Source: Punctularia strigosozonata HHB-11173 SS5 (lineage: Eukaryota; Basidiomycota; Agaricomycetes; Corticiales; Punctulariaceae). From it: DNA of 64,000 nt. Positions 11,623 to 22,234 of the stretch are shown here, one piece after another. The stretch covers positions 1,025,784 through 1,089,783 of the forward strand of contig NW_006767438.1 in NCBI RefSeq assembly GCF_000264995.1. Direction: 5' to 3'. How positions within the stretch are numbered: position 1 is the first letter of the stretch; each line of letters opens with the position of its first letter. A program made the translations under genes and the position numbers. The notes beneath the pieces were generated by a model, which ran no database searches, was not told the DNA's origin, and was given only the letters and a program-made list of their open reading frames with translations.

Positions 11623-12869
11623 TTACTTCTTGGCAATACCGTCGAACGAGGATGACACGAGCGCGTCGCCCGTCCCAGGTAAATCTGCCTCCAGCACGTC
11701 CCACAGGCTCGGGCCCTTCGGCTCGAACCCCAAATATTTCTTCGCGCGGTCTGGCCTGCTCCTGGAGTTCGCCGCATATTCGTACAGGGAAAGTCCCGGG
11801 ATGCCGAACGCAGCGAGCATCCTGTCGATTTCCTGAAGACTGAGCTGTTTTGGATCTGGGCTAGGAATCAGGCCCTGCGCGTTGAGGATCTTTCCCGTCG
11901 CCCGCGCAAGCTCAAGCTGCGACACTTCAGAGCTCGATACGAAGTAGTAACCCTATGACAGGATTGAACGTTAGCTACCAAGTAAAGGTGAGGAAACAGC
12001 AAGAGGCTTACTTGTCTTCCCCAGACGGCGTTTCCGCCACCTGCGACCGCCTCTTCGACGAGCTTGACGAACAGCCACGCCACGTCATCGACATGCACCC
12101 AACTTCGGGTGTTCGTGCCGTCCCCGGCGTAAAATGCGGCGCCGACACGGAGGATCTCGTCCCGGAACACGGGTAAAAACATGCTCTGCGTCCGTCCCGT
12201 ACCATGCCCGCGCCCGTAAATATCCGAAGGCGCCACGATCGCGCACTTGAGCGCGTCGCCGTGCGCGTCTGCGGCGGACTGGATGATTTCGTCCGTAACT
12301 CGGTGCCAGCGCGTGGGCGGGAGAGAGGTGAGGGTGTCGATGTCGGTGAGGTCGGACCAGACTTTGGGGTTGAGGGTGCCGAGGTGGGTGCCCTCGACTT
12401 GGTCGCCGAGCGTGCCCGTGCCGCCGAGGTGGATGTAGAAAGCTGGCGAGGATGGAGAAGCGTGGCTGAGTAGACCCGAAAGCAGCGCGCGGACACACGA
12501 TTCGTGATCAGAGTTGCCGCAGTCTGTACATTGGTCGGTGTTGGATCAGTTCAGGCAGGGGGCTACACGGGCGACGGGTAACGTACGGATGACGATGTCT
12601 GCATCCGAGGCGGCGTCGGCGAGGATATCGGTGCTGTCGTAGTCGCCCTTGACGATGTGAACGTTCGGGTATCGCTCTGAGAACCTCGGGGTCGGGTTGC
12701 GAAGGAGCGCGGTGAAGGTCCATTCCGGATGCGCTTTTACGAGCGCGTCGAGGATGGAACCACCGATGTAACCGGTAGCACCAGTACTGTGCGTGTACCG
12801 TTAACTTCACTCTAAGAGGGAGGAGTAAGCGTAAGGTGGCATGACGTACAGAAAGAGTTTTGGCGTCAT
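11623..12869 (-). CDS. NAD(P)-binding extended SDR / epimerase-like protein, intact copy
   Basis: An extended short-chain dehydrogenase of the NAD-dependent epimerase or NmrA-like type; substrate unknown. A tiny first exon MTPKLFL (12869-12850) is spliced to the Rossmann motif TGATGYIGG. Then come ALLRNP and an acidic strand end. An intron near 12540-12590 leads to CGNSDHESCVRALL and the single long exon through VAPSDIYG, RSWVHVDDVAWLFVKL and AVWGRQ. A last intron (about 11950-12013) leads to GYYFVSSSEVSQLE and LYEYAANSRSR, ending GIAKK at 11623. All exons read in one frame with GT-AG borders, so this copy appears functional. The YGRGHG segment resembles the extended-SDR active-site Tyr region, but I could not assign the catalytic Lys with confidence. 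A decayed paralogue with the same intron positions lies at 30962-32214 on the other strand. Confidence 0.82.
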
Positions 12870-13000
12870 CGTTTAGGTGTTCGGGCGACTGCGTTCAAAG
12901 GGGGGATGTGCTTAACCACGAAGCGCAGCGGCGGAACGCCATTTTATGCGCGGACCTGGATGACTGTCGCTGATTAAGCCTTGTCCGATAGCCACCTAAC

Positions 13001-14693
13001 TTATGCTGATCGAGCAGAGCCTTCGTCAGGAGAGAAAAGGACAGCAGGACACTGGGCGCTGGGCGTCGGAGGCAGCTGTGGATCGCCCGGCATAGGTGGT
13101 GGCTGTGCTGACGGAGGTGGGTTGCGTCGGGGAATGGTGGGTTCTGACGTCGGGCGAGTGCAAATGGAGAAACATGTCGGGCAAATACTCTTAGTATCAG
13201 CGGCGCACTGCACATCAGCGCGAGCCTCGATGTGGTTGTCTCCGGGTGCGTAGCCATGCTCCTCGAGGGTCGCCGTATTGTCAACGCCACCGCTCCTGCG
13301 TCGCGGCCATCTGAGCACGACCACGGTCACAGACAAGGTCGTAGCTGAAGTAGATGCTGCGGCAAGAGACCAGTCAGCCATCAACTACTCGGACGAGCAA
13401 CTTCGAGGTCGTGACATACCAGATTATCGAAGACACGAGATAGGAGCAGGTTGCAAGGCTACTTATTGACAATAAGGCCGACTTCAGAGAAGTGTTGTGT
13501 TCACACTCTAGTAAGTCTACGACATCGCGAGTAGGAGGCGAGATGCTCATATGATCACACCCCTCTCAACTCCCGATCGCCGAACTAGCCAGAGTTTCGG
13601 GCCCCAAGCAGTGCCCACGTGCGGAGAACATAGCGAATCCGCGTGCCTCGACGAAACCAATATTGCATGTATCAGTAGCAGGGGTCGTGCCTTCAAGTTT
13701 TCTGTCATGTTGACTGACGGAGGGGGGACAGTTCGCCAAGCGGCGCCGTTTGTCTGCGACGGCAAGCGGCTGCGGTCGCGCCGTAAACGGCGATCGCATG
13801 ATGGAGGCTGCGATTTTGCAAGATGTGCGGTTATAAGCGTAGGACGCAATATAGGGACGCATGCGAACCATAGTGTCCATGTGACGGCACAGAGGATGAG
13901 CAGTGGGCGGGAGTCGAAGTACGGCTCGTGACGGATTCTGATCGATGGGTGGGTGAATCGGTTGATGCCGTGCAAGGAGGATGATAAAGGAAGGTTCAGA
14001 CGTACTCGCAGCGGCTCGTGGTTACTGTGACTGATATCGCTACGGTGACCCAGAGTGAGCTCGGGAGGAGCACGCTATGTGCTCGCGCGTCAGCACGGGC
14101 ATGTAGGAGGTTGAATGGTAGGGGAATACCAGATCGCGTTGGTAACAGCGACGAGCACGGGCCGCGCAGGTGTGCCGTCTGTCCGAAGCCGAGAGAGGGC
14201 AAAGAGGTACGCGAGCGGTGAAAGGAGGGTGAACCACGTCAGCGCGTACAGGCCGTCCAGCGTGGCCACAAGCGGTTTGCAGTGATCGCGGAGGAAGACG
14301 TCCCAGCGGATGCCGACGTAAAGATTAAACTCCATGTTGGAAAGGAGCATGACGAGCTGGGCCGGTGAACGTCAGCGGTCTCCACTGTGAGATCGAGCTG
14401 AGAGTGATGCACATACCTCAGAGATGGCTAAGAGGGGCGTGAAGAGGAGAAAAAGTCGGGGAGGAGGCGACGCGAGCGCGCGACCAAGCACGGACAGTAT
14501 GCTGGATTCCCGCCAGGTTGGCGTCGTGATCGGTACCGCAAGAGACGTCGACATGGTCGCCGGCACCGAGCGCAAACCTGGGGAATATGAAGGCCAGGAA
14601 CCACTCTTTCTAGAGCTGGAAATTGCAGTCCTACGCCGGGGGTGTATGTTGCGTTGACAATGGATGTGCTAAGAAGGATCTGACTCCCATCAT
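13001..14693 (-). CDS. Unknown multi-membrane-span protein B, copy 2 (B2)
   Basis: No function is recognised. On the minus strand a segment near 14690-14580 leads to MSTSLAVPITTPTWRESS and a hydrophobic stretch LFLLFTPLLAISE. An intron (about 14354-14415) is followed by LVMLLSNMEFNLYVGI, WDVFLRDHCKPLV, and spans DGLYALTWFTLLSPLAYLF near 14270 and SVLLPSSLWVTVAISVTV near 14040. Another span (PLLILCAVTWTLWFACVPIL) lies near 13880. The tail near 13380-13001 has one more span (SATTLSVTVVVL) and a Pro-rich cytosolic end. At least five spans suggest an integral membrane protein. Exon borders after 14090 are uncertain, so intactness is not established. It is divergent from A2, whereas B1 is convergent with A1. 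The exact start is a guess. Confidence 0.4.
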
Positions 14694-14841
14694 TACGCCC
14701 GCTGGTCGTGGTACCGATGGAAGAGGAAGACGAGCTGCACTCGGCATTTGCCGCACCAGGTCGTTCGGCTTTGCCCTGTGACCAACCTTGGAGATGGGCT
14801 AACTGACGCTGTCGTCGACTATTTGCTGCCGCCATTGAGCG

Positions 14842-16184
14842 ATGGGGGGCAGTGGACTTGCGGTGGACGTGCTAGAACTACCCGATCTGATAATTCCAGC
14901 CTCCAGGACTGTGTATATATCCGCGTGGCTCAAGGCAAACTGTCAGCCTGGTCGGGGTTCTGCCATAATATGGTTCTCCCACTCTGTCTGTCCTGCAGGT
15001 TCCATTTACTTTCATTACTATGGACTCTATCTCCCCCGCGCGTCTCCTCAGGCTGATATAGGCTCAAGCTGTCTCAGGTCAGGCGTTCCGCAGCCGTATC
15101 GTTCTATTTTCGTCCGAAGACGGGGACGACGGTACGCATTGAACTGCCATGCATCCCTTTCTACATCGTGATATTCTTCGACACTAGCCATCTGGGGTCG
15201 CCTCGCGCTGGTTCTCTCCCAGCTCACCGCCGGTCTGATTGCGATTTTCCGAGGGACAACTTACCCGACTGCACGCAATCAGTCTAGCCCTCCTCTGCGG
15301 ATCACGGGCCCATCATGGCGCCACTTCTCCTCTACTCGCGGGCGCGGTGATCGTCCGCCGCGGCGCTCCTCTCCAAGCTTGGGCTTGGTGCGCTTCTTCC
15401 CCGAACGATCTCCCCGCGACGCGAAGGCGACAAAGTTGCGCCTACCACCGCCGACGATCATGAGAAAGGGCAACGACGACTCGGACCGTGGACCATCGGA
15501 CGAGGGAAGGAAAGCGCCCACCAAGCCGGCTCACTCGCTCATACCGTGGGTCATTGGCGGCAGCGGTGCTACTCTGAATCACCGTCGTGCTGATCAGCTT
15601 CGCACCTTCGCACATCGTCCTCCTCCCTCAGCCGTCGTGTCATGTAGACAGCGTCTGGCCTACGATCGCCAGTCGCTTCCGGCTGCAGTGATCAGAGAGA
15701 TAGGACACATCCGGCCAAGATGCATCAATGTCGTATTCATGGGACGGGTGATGGCGTGTAGCTTGACCGTCGGAAGCTGCTACATTCCCTCGATTGTCAT
15801 GGTTGAACTTTCAATCATGAGTGTGCCGGACCATCATGTCGTGGTATCTTTCGGGAAGGTGAGAACATGCTGCTATGCTTGTGCCATTAGACAGCACGCG
15901 CTGAACACGCGGAAACTGTAGTTATAGCGCTGCTCGAGCTTGCCCAACTCTTGTTCTGTTGTGGAAAGCTGACCAGGCATTTTGTAGCCTGTGATGGGAT
16001 TATTGGGGCGATGCAGGTGAAGGCGTTCAAACCCACCTACCCCAGGTACGCGATGGAGAACGCGAACCCTCTAACGCGACCCCGAACCCATCGTGACATC
16101 GATGCTATTGCACAACTACGTCGTTCGTCTTTCTTCTTGATGGTTTCATATGACCGAGGCCGAAGAGCAGCAGGCCTGAGATAG
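14842..16184 (+). CDS. Unknown multi-membrane-span protein A, copy 2 (A2), probably degenerate
   Basis: This is a paralogue of A1. Shared landmarks in order are: LALVLSQLTAGLIAI (about 15210) matching LALLYSQLISALVAI of A1; AHSLIPWVIGG (about 15530) matching SRALPYAIIGA; SFAPSHIVLLPQPSCHV (about 15595-15650) matching FIPSHAVHYAQRSCHV; and IPSIVMVELSIMSVPDHHVVVSFGK (about 15786-15860) matching the A1 segment at 5140-5215. Each copy has an intron just after SFGK/Q, and the next exon (VIALLELAQLLF) matches VLALLASAPAAI. The N-terminal cysteine motif of A1 is not clearly present. Frames change several times between 15180 and 15600, and the internal tandem duplications of A1 are not seen. Length and start are uncertain; the end follows the open frame to 16184. 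Confidence 0.38.
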
Positions 16185-16348
16185 GCGCCTTGATCCAGAG
16201 TTCCCTGTGAATCTGATGCAAGCGACGACTTTGAACTGAACAACGGCCAGCGGATAATTCGTCTATTGAAGGCAAGTAATATGCCGGGTGTCAGCCCATT
16301 GACAGATTCTCTTTGTCAGAGGGTATTCAGTGATTGCAAACAATTCGA

Positions 16349-16368
16349 CGGCACGGTTGACCGTGCCG
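16349..16368. repeat. Perfect 9-bp palindrome with 2-bp spacer
   Basis: The sequence reads CGGCACGGT-TG-ACCGTGCCG. Both arms match exactly, giving a strong short hairpin or a symmetric protein-binding site. It lies outside any gene I can support. Confidence 0.7.
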
Positions 16369-16673
16369 GTTGATCGTGTGTAAGAGAAGCATATGTGTGC
16401 CGGCAGAGGCAAACGTCGGGATGCCAGTGCTCTAGGTTGGCTCTATAGCTCGCATGCCAGGTTGCAATGTTTCGATGCCCGAGGGACGGAGAAGGCCCCA
16501 GTTTGATCAGGTTTTCGTGAACTCTAGAGTAGCATCATCCAGCTCCTCCGATAGGATTGCCGCATATGGCGTTTTGGTGTTGTCGCAAGTTATGCTTTGT
16601 TTCATTTTGAGCCACTGCAAAGCAAGACAAGCATGGCACGCGCTCACGGACCCACTCAAGCAAACATAAGCAA

Positions 16674-17360
16674 ATACAGTGTAAAGGCACTGCTTGATGC
16701 AGCCGCACTCCTTGATGCAAACGACAATTCCACACGAAGGAAGTGTCTGAGAGTTCTGAGATTAAATCATGGGGTAGATTCATGCTTGAATATACTAGAT
16801 CCGAGTTTTCTAACGAATCGAAGCACTCTCTGATTTTCTAAAAATCGTTCACTTTCGCAAACAGGCTGTTTTGAGTATGTACCACAAGATGTGCATCCTG
16901 TTTCGCTTCCAATTACAATCGGATAACCTCCACAAAGCACCAATGCATTGTTTTATATCTCGGGTGCAGTTTTCATTAGTGACATAGGATCATCTGTGGC
17001 GGGTAGCAACTCAGAGCCTATCCTGAAGAGCGGAGGGTGATGCACCAACGCACGACGCGCCTTGGGAGCGTGTGAGAGCTTACCGGCATAAAACGACGGT
17101 GTGACCCGATGTGATGGCTGCATCAGCTGCCGGGGGCACTGCCACTGCATCAACGAACGTTTTCTGCACGCCAGGCCTCCCCTGGGCGGATCAACCCTCA
17201 TTGCTCACTTCTGCCTAGATTTCATCCGAAAAAAATTGTGCGGTATGGAAGTAGTAGCTTACATAGTTGTAGGTGGTCAAAAGAAAGAGAATGTGGCATG
17301 TGCGAAGTGCAGGAGCCTGCCGGTTTTGAGTGCATCAACCAGTGCCTTTACACTGTAGTG
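16674..17360. repeat. Inverted repeat pair, possible MITE-like element
   Basis: TACAGTGTAAAGGCACTG followed by CTTGATGCA at 16674-16700 recurs in reverse complement at 17331-17357, with one mismatch (GTTGATGCA) over about 27 bp. Similarity extends a few bases further outward (GCAAA near the repeat). The enclosed 0.65 kb has no transposase reading frame. This could be a small non-autonomous DNA transposon or a chance pair. No target-site duplication was confirmed. Confidence 0.4.
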
Positions 17361-17666
17361 CTTTGCCCAAACAGGGAAGTCAAAGCTTTCCCACAGCAAT
17401 CAGTGGGTCCCAAGAACACGAGGCGATCAGCCAGATTACCTTTTCAAGTAATTACCGCAGCATCGCGTCCAAAAAGGGTAACACCCCGCTACTCGACCAA
17501 ATCAATCAGCCCTTTATGGAAGGCGCGTCGAGTGGCTCACCCCATCCCGTCCGCATAAAACGGCGGGAGCTCTGGGCGAGGGAAAGCATCCTCTGCCCCC
17601 ACCAGAGCCCCGTCGTACACACCCCAACAACCTTCTTTCCCCCATCCCGCGTTCTCATTTGCAAAC

Positions 17667-19053
17667 ATGGTCGTGAGCCTGAAGTCGAAGCAAGTCCCGC
17701 TTCCGGTGCCTGGTCTCACGGAAGATACATATATGGTAAGCGGGCTTGGATAACGCCACCTCTCGGTCATATGACTGACGACATGTCCTCTTTGTCCCCC
17801 AGGGTCACCAATGCACCGACGCATGCAGAAGTGGTCGCCACGCCTGCGGTTACTGCTCAAGAACCGTCAACAGGCCCAGCGACGTCAAACGTCATGTCGT
17901 GAACTCCCACATCGCGATCGAGTGAGTCCATATCATGCGTCAACGCGTCCGTATGCTGATCTACGCGTCTTCTAGACGTCAAAATAGACATCACAAGCTA
18001 TTTTTTTGCACCTTCGAAGGGTGTGACGCGGACATTGCAATCAACGGGGCACGCGGCAAACAGAGCTATGAGATCCACATGAGGGCGCAGTACGTCTGCA
18101 CGGTCGTGAGCGCGTGTCCCTGCTAATCCAACCTACCTCTTAGCCTCGGCATATTCACCCCCTGCCCGTGGTGTGACTTCTCCCACACTGACCCCGCGAG
18201 GGTCAGCAGACATAAGAGGAAGAAGCACCCGACTCTATTCGAAGAGCAACTGGACGCTGCGAAGACCAGTCAGTCCCAACGCGAGAAACAGCAGGCCTCC
18301 TCCTCCTCCTCCTCCTCCTCGGGCGCCGCTGCAGCGAAACGTCGCGACGCTCGTACGATACGTCGCGCCGAGCGCGGTGTCGGCTCTTCCTCCAGCGTCC
18401 AGGACATGGGCACCCGCTCGTCCGTCAATGTCGAGTTCACGATCCCACCTCTCAACCTGGAGAACTTCCAGCTCCCCGTCTTTGGCCTCGAGCCCGTCGC
18501 AAGCACCAGCGCTAGCCAGACGATGCAGCTGCCATCGGAAAGCTCCTACTTCCTTTCCAGCCCCTTCGACTCCGGCATCCCCGTTCATAGCTTCAACGGA
18601 GGCGTGTTCGCCCCCACGCCCGGCAGCAGCGGCAACAACACAGCCCAATCGCGCGCACAGTCGACGTTCACGTACGACTTCACCTATCCCGGCTTCAACA
18701 GCGGCCTCGGTTTGGAGTTCTCCCCCTTCACCCCTGCTCAGTACCCAAACCCACTCTTCACGAACGAGTTCGACGCCACCTACTACATCTCCCCATACCA
18801 GACTCACAGCGAACTCCCGCCGGACGCCTTCTACCCCTCCTCTGGGTCCGCGTCCCCGTACGCGGTCTCTGACGAGTACGGCTCCCCCGCGTCGATGGAC
18901 TCCCCTGGGCCCATCACCCCTCCCGGCTCGCTTTCCCCAGACTTCAGCAACGTCCAGATGACGCCTTCCTTCCTCGCCAAGGACATGGCCGACCTTACTC
19001 TGGACCCCTCCATGAACTGGGACCAGATGTCGTGGTCGACGGTTGGCTACTAG
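17667..19053 (+). CDS. C2H2 zinc-finger protein, probable transcription factor
   Basis: A nuclear DNA-binding protein is likely. The first exon MVVSLKSKQVPLPVPG (17667) splices via introns at about 17734-17802, 17922-17974 and 18093-18144. Finger 1 reads CGYCSRTVNRPSDVKRH then VVNSH, with the C-x2-C...H-x4-H pattern. A second, atypical finger reads CTFEGC with a later H...H in YEIHMRAQH. Finger 3 is CPWCDFSHTDPARVSRH then KRKKH. A basic, Ser-rich linker (KRRDARTIRRAERG) follows. The remaining 190 or so residues are rich in Ser, Pro, Phe and Tyr and end DQMSWSTVGY, which resembles an activation region. All exons read in frame. I do not recognise a named orthologue or target genes. A possible TATA-like CATAAAA lies about 107 bp upstream. 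Confidence 0.83.
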
Positions 19054-19892
19054 AGGAGTTTCGCGCTTCCGATACCCTTTGCATCACCCGGTCTCGATTC
19101 ATCCGGAACACCGTGTCTCTTCAGCATTGTATATTCTCCCGTGTAGCTATAGCGGATCCTCTCGCAACCGGACCATAAAATGGTCCACGGACTTCTCTCG
19201 CTGCAGTATTCGTATCTTTATCTTCGTCATTTATCATCTCGTACTTACGCGACTAGGTTCCGTGTTGGCACTTTGTATCACATCCATTTGGGTAGACCTT
19301 CTCAGTCTTAGTAAGGATAGCTTGCGACTCCAGTTCGCTTTGTGTTTACGGTCCGATAGATCAGCATTTGTTACCTCTTTCTGTGTCGGGAGCAAGACGA
19401 GTGCAGGAACCCAGCGAAAGTGTCTCGGCCAGTGGGTGGTCGTGCCGGATAAAACGCCCATACTCAGCGTAGTCGGCAATACTCGCGGTTGCATACGCTT
19501 GAAGACTCCGAGTACGCTCTGTTCCTATTGGTGGTCTACTGAGGTACAAGAACCGAGCCGAAGTATGTCACGATCGTAGGCCTCTGCGTTCTGGAGTTTT
19601 GAGGCATCAGCTGGAGCGAGGCTGTCTCGACGGTTCGCACAAAACATATCGTGATGCTGCCGGAGTCAATAGCGAGAGCGCCACCAGAGGGGAACACAGA
19701 GTCGCAACATTGACGTGTGTAGAACAGATACCCCCAGCGCATTGCGAGTTTGTTGGAAGTTCGAGCAGGTGATGATCGCACCGTGGTGGTGGCGGAAGGA
19801 AACCTTTTAGGTTTATTCCTTGTCCTCCACCAGCTCACGTTGCGCTCTGGCTACCTGCATCACCAGCCACTACGCTCCCCTTCCTATCAGGA
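19054..19892. other. Intergenic, no gene seen
   Basis: About 840 bp that must contain the 3' end of the zinc-finger gene and the promoter of the small gene starting at 19893. Open frames here are short, lack motifs and have no splice partners. No RNA gene or repeat was recognised. Confidence 0.45.
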
Positions 19893-20477
19893 ATGTCTGA
19901 CCAATGTATGCTCTGTTTGGGCCCATTGCACAACCGCTGATCCATGGCGCAGCCAAATCCCAGTACGCCGCTGCAGCTAGCGTACCCTTGATCAAGTCTC
20001 CTAGTGTCCGAGTTCCTCGTCCAGTATGTGATATATAACGCAGAGCTATATCGTCACGGAACATACTGACCTGATACCCCATAGGTCACCCTTCCTCCCG
20101 ACATCCATCCTCTACCCGATTCGGTCACAGCATACGTAAGTCGGCACGCTTATACGCAACGCTCATGGTCCTGATCATCCCATCGACTATAGTTCGTCTA
20201 CCCGTTTACCCTAGAACCGCATGTCCTCACCATGGAGTCGTCACGGCGCGCCACGCTAGCGGCGCACGCAGCACGTAGAGAGGCGTACCTCCAGGCCCGC
20301 CACGACGAACGTGAACGCCGCAAACGCGAGGCTCTGCGCAAAGTCGCGCCGGGCTTCGAGCCAGAAGCCGCACCGCTCGTGCCCATCAGCCTACAGAAGT
20401 CTGATGGGCCCTCGTCGCCTCCGCAGAAGCCTAAAGATGTCATGGAGGATTTGGTGGATAAGCTGGCGCAGATGTAG
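19893..20477 (+). CDS. Small conserved hypothetical protein, four exons
   Basis: Four exons join in one frame: 19893-19905 (only 13 nt, MSDQ plus one base), 19953-20023, 20085-20135 and 20193-20477, all with GT...AG borders. The product is about 139 residues. It begins MSDQSKSQYAAAASVPL, continues with VTLPPDIHPLPDSVTAY and FVYPFTLEPHV, then has a strongly helical, charged stretch (RREAYLQARHDERERRKREAL) and ends DLVDKLAQM. I recall similar small proteins in related fungi but no assigned function. The helical part could form a coiled coil. There is no signal peptide or membrane span. It is convergent with the dehydrogenase ending at 20598. The gene is easy to miss because only its last exon gives a long open frame. 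Confidence 0.72.
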
Positions 20478-20597
20478 GACTCGACAATAAGGTGCGGGCT
20501 TGATGCATACGATCGGACGTGGATCTGTCTTCTGACATACCATCTTTGTACGTCTAGTGATACCTCTATACGCCACGAGCAGCGGGATTGCTACGAT

Positions 20598-22033
20598 CTA
20601 CGCGCGACTTTTTACGTCCAGCTCAGCGGGCATGCCCTCTTCCAAACCCAAACCACCGAGCAAATTCTTCGCCGCCAGCGTCGCCATACCCAATCTCGTC
20701 TCGATCGTCGCGCTCCCGAGATGCGGGAGCACGACCGCCCTCGGCTCCTTCACGAGCGGATGGTCCGCCGTCACGTTCGGCTCGCCCTCGACCACGTCCA
20801 GCCCCGCGCCCCATATCCACCCCTCCCTCAGCGCCCTCGCGAGTGCGTCCGAGTCCACCACCGTCCCGCGCGCGGTGTTCACCAGCACCGCCGTCTTCTT
20901 CATCTTCCGCAGCACCTCCTCGTTCACCACGTGATGCGTCCTCGCCCCGCCCGGCGCGAGCACCACCAGCACGTCGCTCTCCCGCGCGAGCTCGTCCAGC
21001 CCCACCCGGCGCACCTGCACGCCGTACTTCGCCGCGATCGCGGCCTCGAACGCCGGGTCGGCCGTTGAGGACGGGTTGGACGTGAAGAGGCAGTGCGTGA
21101 TGCCGAAGGGGACGAGGCGCGCGAGCGTCGCCTGCGCTATCCGCCCGAAGCCGAGGAAGCCGACGGTGCGCTTCGGGGAGAAGGGCGACGCGCTGATCTG
21201 CGGGCCGCACAGGCCGAAAGGCGACCATGAGAAACTTGGCCACTAGAAGAGCGAAACGCGTGAGTGGAAGGCGGCGGGGGAGGGTGGAGGTGTCCTTTAT
21301 GGGATGGGGGATGGGGGATGAGGGATGAGGGACGTACACCACCGGATTGAACGAGCGAAACAGCCTCGCCGCCGTTGCGGCTTGCCATCAGGGCTAGCAT
21401 CACGGTCAGGTCCGCCACGGCGTCGGTCAGAACGTCGGGCGTGTAACCGATTCGAACGCCGGCTTTCGCGACGACCGGGAGATCGACGTGCTCTGCGGGT
21501 CGCTTAGTCCAATGCCATGTTAAACTTTGAATATTGAGGGCTCACCATAACCGACTGACATCGTCGAGGCAACTTTCAAGCTGGGTCCGGCTAGAATCGA
21601 TCGCGTTCGAATTTCGCGCATCCGCTGCATGTACAAACATACCTGCATCTATGAGTTCCTGGTTGACCTGCATCATGAATGCATACAGGTCGAACAACCT
21701 TATCGAGAACAGGACGCGAGACGTACCTTGTCCGAAAGCATCACCAAGACCCCAGCTGCCCCTCGGATGTTCTCTAACAGCCAGGGGCGTTCGCAAGGCT
21801 TGTCTTCCGGCCAGACGACCAGCTACCATTACATTGATCAGACAAAACACACGACGGTCCAGCTTAAGAACGTGCTTCACATCTATCTCCGGCCTGTCCC
21901 GCAGGAGAGGCATAACATTGGGTCCCAAGTCCCGGCATACTACGACCTTCAGCTTGGGTGTTCTGAGGTGAGAAGCGACATGCGTTAGACGACGCTTCGT
22001 GGACGCAAGAGACGATGGTGACCCAGTGGACAT
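20598..22033 (-). CDS. D-isomer-specific 2-hydroxyacid dehydrogenase (glyoxylate/hydroxypyruvate reductase type)
   Basis: This enzyme family reduces 2-keto acids such as glyoxylate or hydroxypyruvate with NAD(P)H. Six exons read in frame. The first carries MSTGSPSSLAST then KLKVVVCRDLGP. Then come LVVWPEDKPCERPW, a short VNQELIDA exon, GPSLKVASTMSVGY, and HVDLPVVAKAGVRIGYTPDVL to GGEAVSLVQSGG. The last exon has the nucleotide-binding GFLGFGRIAQ motif, the catalytic Arg in NTARG, Glu in LDVVEGEP and His in LPHLGSAT. The length is usual for the family. Introns lie at about 21244-21340, 21492-21541, 21603-21654, 21684-21733 and 21827-21887. The 21244-21340 intron has a G-rich plus strand. The gene is divergent from the F-box gene, with only 201 bp between start codons, so a shared promoter is likely. 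Confidence 0.88.
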
Positions 22034-22113
22034 TGCGGATGAGCTTGTTCGAGGGTAATGCTAGCGTTTAAGAAGGCGGACATCGTCCTACAGGCGAGTG
22101 AGCTTGACGGACA

Positions 22114-22169
22114 AACGGCCGGTCAGACGGGGAGATACCGGAGATCGCCGGACCGGTGGACCGGCCGTT
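22114..22169. promoter_or_regulatory. 11-bp inverted repeat in a bidirectional promoter
   Basis: AACGGCCGGTC at 22114-22124 and its exact reverse complement GACCGGCCGTT at 22159-22169 flank a 34-bp loop that holds more CCGG-containing motifs. It sits midway between the divergent start codons at 22033 and 22235. A role as a regulator binding site is inference. Confidence 0.45.
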
Positions 22170-22234
22170 GAAAGAGCCTGACCACAACGAAATCACACCT
22201 TGACCCGGTCCGACACCTGCGCGTGGATTCCGAT

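Larger units (their letters stand above)
16185..17666. other. Gene-poor 1.5-kb stretch with inverted repeats
   Basis: No convincing gene. It holds a 20-bp palindrome (16349-16368) and a pair of inverted repeats about 0.65 kb apart (16674-16700 and 17331-17357), both listed separately. A CATAAAA box at 17554-17560 lies about 107 bp before the start of the next gene and may be its TATA element. A similar GCATAAAACGACGG occurs at about 17086. Confidence 0.5.
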
